Program-made: the position numbers and the translations under genes
Assembly: GCA_934101625.1 (NCBI GenBank)
Contig: CAKORV010000009.1
Coordinates: 1-32,455 of the forward strand
Reading direction: 5' to 3'
Origin: an uncultured Bacilli bacterium
GTDB lineage: Bacteria; Bacillota_I; Bacilli_A; RF39; UBA660
DNA length: 32,455 nt
Notes under the pieces: model-generated
The model's database searches: none
What the model was told of the DNA's origin: nothing
What the model saw: the letters and a program-made list of their open reading frames with translations, nothing else
Part shown: positions 31,914 through 32,455 of the stretch, in pieces
Layout: each line of letters starts with the position of its first letter
How positions within the stretch are numbered: position 1 is the stretch's first letter

Positions 31914-32455
31914 ATGGTTATTCGTGAAAGATATTTAAAATTAATTAGACCATTTTATGATCAAGAATTAATTAAAGTATTAATTGGTATTAGACGTTCT
32001 GGAAAATCAGTTATTTTAAGACAAATAATAGATGAGTTAAAAGAAAATGATGTGGATGATAATCACATTATCTATATTAATTTTGAAGATTATGATTATG
32101 AAGAATGTACTAATCCTAAAAAATTAAACAATTATGTTAAAGAAAAAATAATTGATGAAAAAAAATATTATATATTCTTTGATGAAGTTCAAAATGTCTT
32201 TGAATGGGAAAAAGTTGTTAATTCATTAAGAGCAACTAAAAATACATCTATTTTTATAACTGGTTCTAATAGTGATTTATTATCAAGCGATTTAGCAACT
32301 CATATAGCAGGAAGATATGTAAGCTTTAAAATTACTCCATTTACATTTGATGAGGTTTGTAAATTATTAAATATTACGGATAATAGAGATATTGAGGATG
32401 CATTTAATGATTATATTAAATGGGGTGGAATGCCACAAAGATTTATGCAAAAAGA
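31914..32455 (+). CDS. AAA-type ATPase of the AAA_14/DUF4143 family (partial)
   Basis: The only plus-strand gene; 180 codons are visible and it runs off the right edge. It has a P-loop GIRRSGKS (25-32), Walker B YIFFDEVQ (86-93) with D90 and E91, and the sensor FITGSNSDLLSS, followed by HIAGRYVSFKITPFTFDE, which is the hallmark of the AAA_14 group; a C-terminal DUF4143 domain would be expected beyond the window. These proteins are common, often in many copies, in gut Firmicutes and Bacteroidetes, and their function is unknown. ATG at 31914 follows AGGA by nine nt. Promoter is perfect consensus. Confidence 0.93.
   Translation, partial: MVIRERYLKLIRPFYDQELIKVLIGIRRSGKSVILRQIIDELKENDVDDNHIIYINFEDYDYEECTNPKKLNNYVKEKIIDEKKYYIFFDEVQNVFEWEKVVNSLRATKNTSIFITGSNSDLLSSDLATHIAGRYVSFKITPFTFDEVCKLLNITDNRDIEDAFNDYIKWGGMPQRFMQK

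Overview
The window looks like a chromosomal segment from a very AT-rich, low-GC Gram-positive bacterium of the Bacilli, probably an uncultured gut lineage near the Erysipelotrichia/Mollicutes boundary such as RF39. This rests on a Firmicutes-type 16S start, the Firmicutes S10-spc-alpha gene order, a Spo0A-type regulator, short genes with strong Shine-Dalgarno sites, and a surface protein of a style I associate with RF39-like genomes. The placement is from pattern recognition, not a search. TGA is a stop here: map and pgk both end in TGA, pgk within an ATGA overlap with tpiA, and the tryptophan codons I checked are TGG. All genes but the last lie on the minus strand, so transcription runs from high to low coordinates.

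Reading along transcription: (1) 31.6-29.0 kb, a nucleoside kinase and gapdh, with a divergent AAA-type ATPase on the plus strand at the right edge. (2) 28.96-26.18 kb, a self-contained cassette of promoter, unusual leader (18-codon reading frame, G8 tract, two terminator-like hairpins), a large cell-surface protein, an XRE regulator and a terminator. (3) 26.1-21.9 kb, pgk, tpiA, spo0A and gpmI. Regions 1-3 are a glycolytic cluster that the surface cassette interrupts. (4) 21.8-20.4 kb, a decayed radical SAM/SPASM peptide maturase followed by an apparently intact 34-residue two-cysteine peptide and a terminator, a relic RiPP locus. (5) 20.4-16.9 kb, a PlsC-like acyltransferase and a hybrid histidine kinase. 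(6) 16.84-2.78 kb, a near-consensus promoter, a structured leader RNA, and the 29-gene S10-spc-alpha operon from rpsJ to rplQ without rpmD, ending in a terminator. (7) 2.7-0.8 kb, an S41 carboxyl-terminal protease and a DUF402 protein. (8) 0.74 kb to the left edge, three tandem rRNA promoters and the first ~350 nt of 16S rRNA.

The items most worth a second look are the relic RiPP locus, the G8/short-reading-frame/terminator leader before the surface protein, the duplicated rRNA promoters, a triosephosphate isomerase with an atypical lid loop, the prepilin-like N-terminus of the S41 protease, and palindromes over the promoter of the nucleoside kinase. I found no CRISPR array, tRNA, insertion sequence or prophage.
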